From Clostridia bacterium (lineage in GTDB: Bacteria; Bacillota; Clostridia; Oscillospirales; CAG-272): a DNA stretch of 7,986 nucleotides. Position 1 is the first letter of the stretch. Each line of letters starts with the position of its first letter. Position numbers and translations under genes: made by a program. Below, in pieces: positions 6,751-7,986 of this stretch. Below the pieces are notes generated by a model. That model was not told where the DNA came from and did not search any database. It saw nothing but the letters and a program-made list of their open reading frames with translations. The stretch spans positions 1 to 7,986 of the forward strand of contig JAFTHJ010000265.1 of NCBI GenBank assembly GCA_017457465.1, in the 5' to 3' direction.

Positions 6751-7191
6751 TTACTTGAAAATCCACAAAATTACGCCATAGACGGCACCCGCGAGGGTAC
6801 CGTAAAGAAGAACAGGCCCCGAGACAGTGAAAATTTTAGCGCCGACACCGAGAATAAATCCCTCGGATTTACTGTCTATCGCGGGAGAGACAACAGAGTT
6901 GGCAAAGCCCGTGATAGGCACGAGTGTTCCCGCCCCCGCGTGTTTGGCAATCTTGTCGAAAACGCCTACCGCGGTGAGTATCACGGCAATAAGGATAAGC
7001 GTGACAGAGGTGAGCGTCCCCGCCGTCTCCTCATCAAGCCCCAAAAGCTTACCGTAAATATCGGAAAATCCCTGCGCAAGCGCACAGATAAATCCGCCGA
7101 ACAAAAACGCCTTTATGCAATCCTTGACGATAGGCGATTTCGGCGCGTGAGCCTGTGCGTATTTTTCATATTTTTTCTTATCTATGTTCAT
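6751..7191 (-). CDS. spoVAC: Stage V sporulation protein AC (SpoVAC)
   Basis: Membrane protein of the SpoVA channel, which moves dipicolinic acid into the forespore during sporulation and out during germination; B. subtilis SpoVAC has been linked to mechanosensitive channel activity. The 146-residue protein matches the family throughout: a short charged N-terminus, the PKSPIVKDCIKAFLFGG entry (17-33), three to four hydrophobic segments (about 26-44, 62-78, 84-102 and 120-145), and the signatures GAGTLVPITGFANS (86-99) and KSEGFILGVGAKIF (108-121), which separate it from the shorter SpoVAE. An in-frame ATG at 7212 exists, but the ATG at 7191 is preferred because GGAGGG lies four bases upstream of it. 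No spoVAD or spoVAE is next to it: downstream is the converging thiN and upstream a divergent regulator. It appears to be a single-gene unit and is direct evidence for a spore-forming lineage. Confidence 0.94.
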   Translation of the reverse strand: MNIDKKKYEKYAQAHAPKSPIVKDCIKAFLFGGFICALAQGFSDIYGKLLGLDEETAGTLTSVTLILIAVILTAVGVFDKIAKHAGAGTLVPITGFANSVVSPAIDSKSEGFILGVGAKIFTVSGPVLLYGTLAGAVYGVILWIFK

Positions 7192-7195
7192 TTTT

Positions 7196-7201
7196 CCCTC
7201 C
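7196..7201 (-). promoter_or_regulatory. Ribosome binding site that fixes the spoVAC start
   Basis: On the minus strand GGAGGG is followed by AAAA and then the ATG at 7191-7189. This strong site, slightly close to the start codon, favours the 146-residue form over the form starting seven codons upstream. Confidence 0.75.
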
Positions 7202-7322
7202 GATTGAAGCACTTTTTATTATTTTTTCTCCTGCAGAGGGGTTTTATCCGTACTATATTTAATTTTTCCTCACGCGCAAATTTTTTGTTTTTTTCAATTT
7301 TTAAATCAATTTCCAAAGTATA

Positions 7323-7351
7323 TTGACTTTTTTCGAGTTTTCTGCTAAAAT
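7323..7351 (+). promoter_or_regulatory. Sigma-A-type promoter of the AraC-family gene
   Basis: TTGACT (-35, 7323-7328) and TAAAAT (-10, 7346-7351) are separated by exactly 17 bases, and TGC directly before the -10 makes an extended -10 element. The 60 bases upstream are rich in T-runs and may act as an UP element. Transcription would start near 7358, giving an untranslated leader of about 65 nt before the ATG at 7424. Confidence 0.65.
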
Positions 7352-7359
7352 TATTGTTG

Positions 7360-7378
7360 AACCGAAACACTCTCGGTT
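7360..7378 (+). promoter_or_regulatory. Inverted repeat at the predicted transcription start of the AraC-family gene
   Basis: AACCGA (7360-7365) and TCGGTT (7373-7378) form a perfect 6-bp inverted repeat with a seven-base spacer, right at the expected +1 region. It could be an operator or the 5' hairpin of the mRNA. The arms are short, so chance is possible. Confidence 0.3.
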
Positions 7379-7423
7379 GTATTTTACATCAATGCAAAAA
7401 CTTATCTCAAGGAGAACGGATAT

Positions 7424-7986
7424 ATGAAAAAATTCGAGATATCGGGGCTTATCATTTCCAAAATAAACGACATCTATTCCTTTAAGCTCAAAAAGCACAC
7501 AGAGGCGAAGGCAAGGCTTCTCCACTCCGTGCTTATCGTCAGACAGGCAGGTGTCTCTGTCTACACGGTCGGCAAAAAGGAATTCACGGTCGATACCTCG
7601 AATATTCTCTTTCTCCCCGCGGGAACCGAATACGAGCTTGACGTTGAAAAGTTCGGAACCTGTACGGTAATAGAATTTGATGCCGCTAATCCCGCAGACG
7701 AGCTTTCCCCCTGTGGATTTTTCATTTCGTCAGACAAGGATATCAACAAGGCGGTTTTGAATGTCTCTCATTTCTGGGCGCTCAAGGGCCCCGCGTATCA
7801 CTCAAAATGTCTTTCCGAGATATACGACGTTATAACACGCATATCGAACGAAAGCTCATTTAATTCCACTCTCGCGGGTAAATACGGAATGATACACAGG
7901 TCGGTGAAGTATATCGAGACGAATTACGCCAACCCCGACCTCTACACTCCTCAACTTGCAGAGATGTCGGGTATGGGCGAGACCTA
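7424..7986 (+). CDS. AraC-family transcriptional regulator, 3' end cut by window edge
   Basis: The reading frame is open from the ATG at 7424 to the end of the window (187 full codons). An AAGGAG site at 7409-7414, nine bases upstream, supports the start. The N-terminal part (about 35-85) looks like a cupin sensor domain: alternating beta strands with VSVYTVGKKEFTV and the turn ILFLPAGTEYEL (61-72), as in many AraC regulators that bind a small ligand. After a helical linker (about 105-155) comes the start of the DNA-binding region, HRSVKYIETNYANPDLYTPQ (158-177) and LAEMSGMGET (178-187), matching the AraC pattern of a conserved helix followed by the first helix-turn-helix. About 90-100 residues with the second helix-turn-helix are missing. 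The ligand is unknown; the cupin, Tyr-rich in places, is of the type often seen in regulators of sugar use, which is only a guess. It is divergent from spoVAC. Confidence 0.85.
   Translation, partial: MKKFEISGLIISKINDIYSFKLKKHTEAKARLLHSVLIVRQAGVSVYTVGKKEFTVDTSNILFLPAGTEYELDVEKFGTCTVIEFDAANPADELSPCGFFISSDKDINKAVLNVSHFWALKGPAYHSKCLSEIYDVITRISNESSFNSTLAGKYGMIHRSVKYIETNYANPDLYTPQLAEMSGMGET

Noticed and set aside
7252..7279. Possible minus-strand promoter for spoVAC (TTGCGC, 16 bases, TATAGT)
   Set aside because: The -35 is poor and spoVAC is expected to use the forespore factor sigma-G, whose -35/-10 pattern I could not find at proper spacing. The real promoter stays unassigned.
7392..7427. An 11-codon open frame (MQKLISRRTDI) whose TGA overlaps the ATG of the AraC-type gene
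   Set aside because: The ATGA overlap resembles translational coupling, but there is no ribosome binding site in front of the short frame, and its sequence is just the leader containing the regulator's own binding site. Probably chance.

Overview
The window looks like a chromosomal segment of a spore-forming, anaerobic-type Clostridia (Bacillota), perhaps an Oscillospirales-like gut lineage. The grounds are: (i) the gene order fmt / YugP-type Zn-peptidase / rsmB / rlmN / [PASTA protein] / rsgA / thiN, which matches the conserved Bacillota fmt-rsmB-rlmN-prpC-prkC-rsgA-rpe-thiN block; (ii) a clear SpoVAC homologue; (iii) strong GGAGG-type ribosome binding sites; and (iv) codon use that mixes GC-rich codons with very frequent ATA (Ile), at roughly balanced GC. 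The lineage below class level is inference.

Region 1 (1-6648, + strand) is one tightly packed, probably co-transcribed run of seven genes with gaps of about 30, 57, 15, 38, 38 and 14 nt. It holds the 3' part of fmt (initiator tRNA formylation), a membrane zinc metallopeptidase, rsmB (16S rRNA m5C967), rlmN (23S rRNA m2A2503 and tRNA), a membrane-anchored protein with four PASTA repeats, rsgA (30S assembly GTPase) and thiN (thiamine pyrophosphokinase). Most of these serve ribosome maturation and translation initiation. The PASTA gene sits exactly where prpC-prkC (PP2C phosphatase plus PASTA Ser/Thr kinase) is normally found, but it has no kinase domain, and neither the phosphatase gene nor rpe is present. 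This is the most interesting point of the window. Small inverted repeats lie in the gaps on both sides of the PASTA gene, and the upstream one overlaps its ribosome binding site.

Region 2 (6649-6750) is the short gap between converging genes. It contains a perfect 14-bp GC-rich hairpin, plus a weak hairpin with a U-tract on the minus strand.

Region 3 (6751-7986) holds spoVAC on the minus strand, apparently as a single gene rather than in a spoVA operon. An AT-rich divergent intergenic region of 232 nt follows, then the 5' two thirds of an AraC-family regulator on the plus strand with a good sigma-A-type promoter. No tRNA, rRNA, CRISPR array, insertion sequence or riboswitch was recognised. 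Apart from the kinase-less PASTA protein, the window is ordinary housekeeping chromosome, and I see no convincing new multi-gene system.
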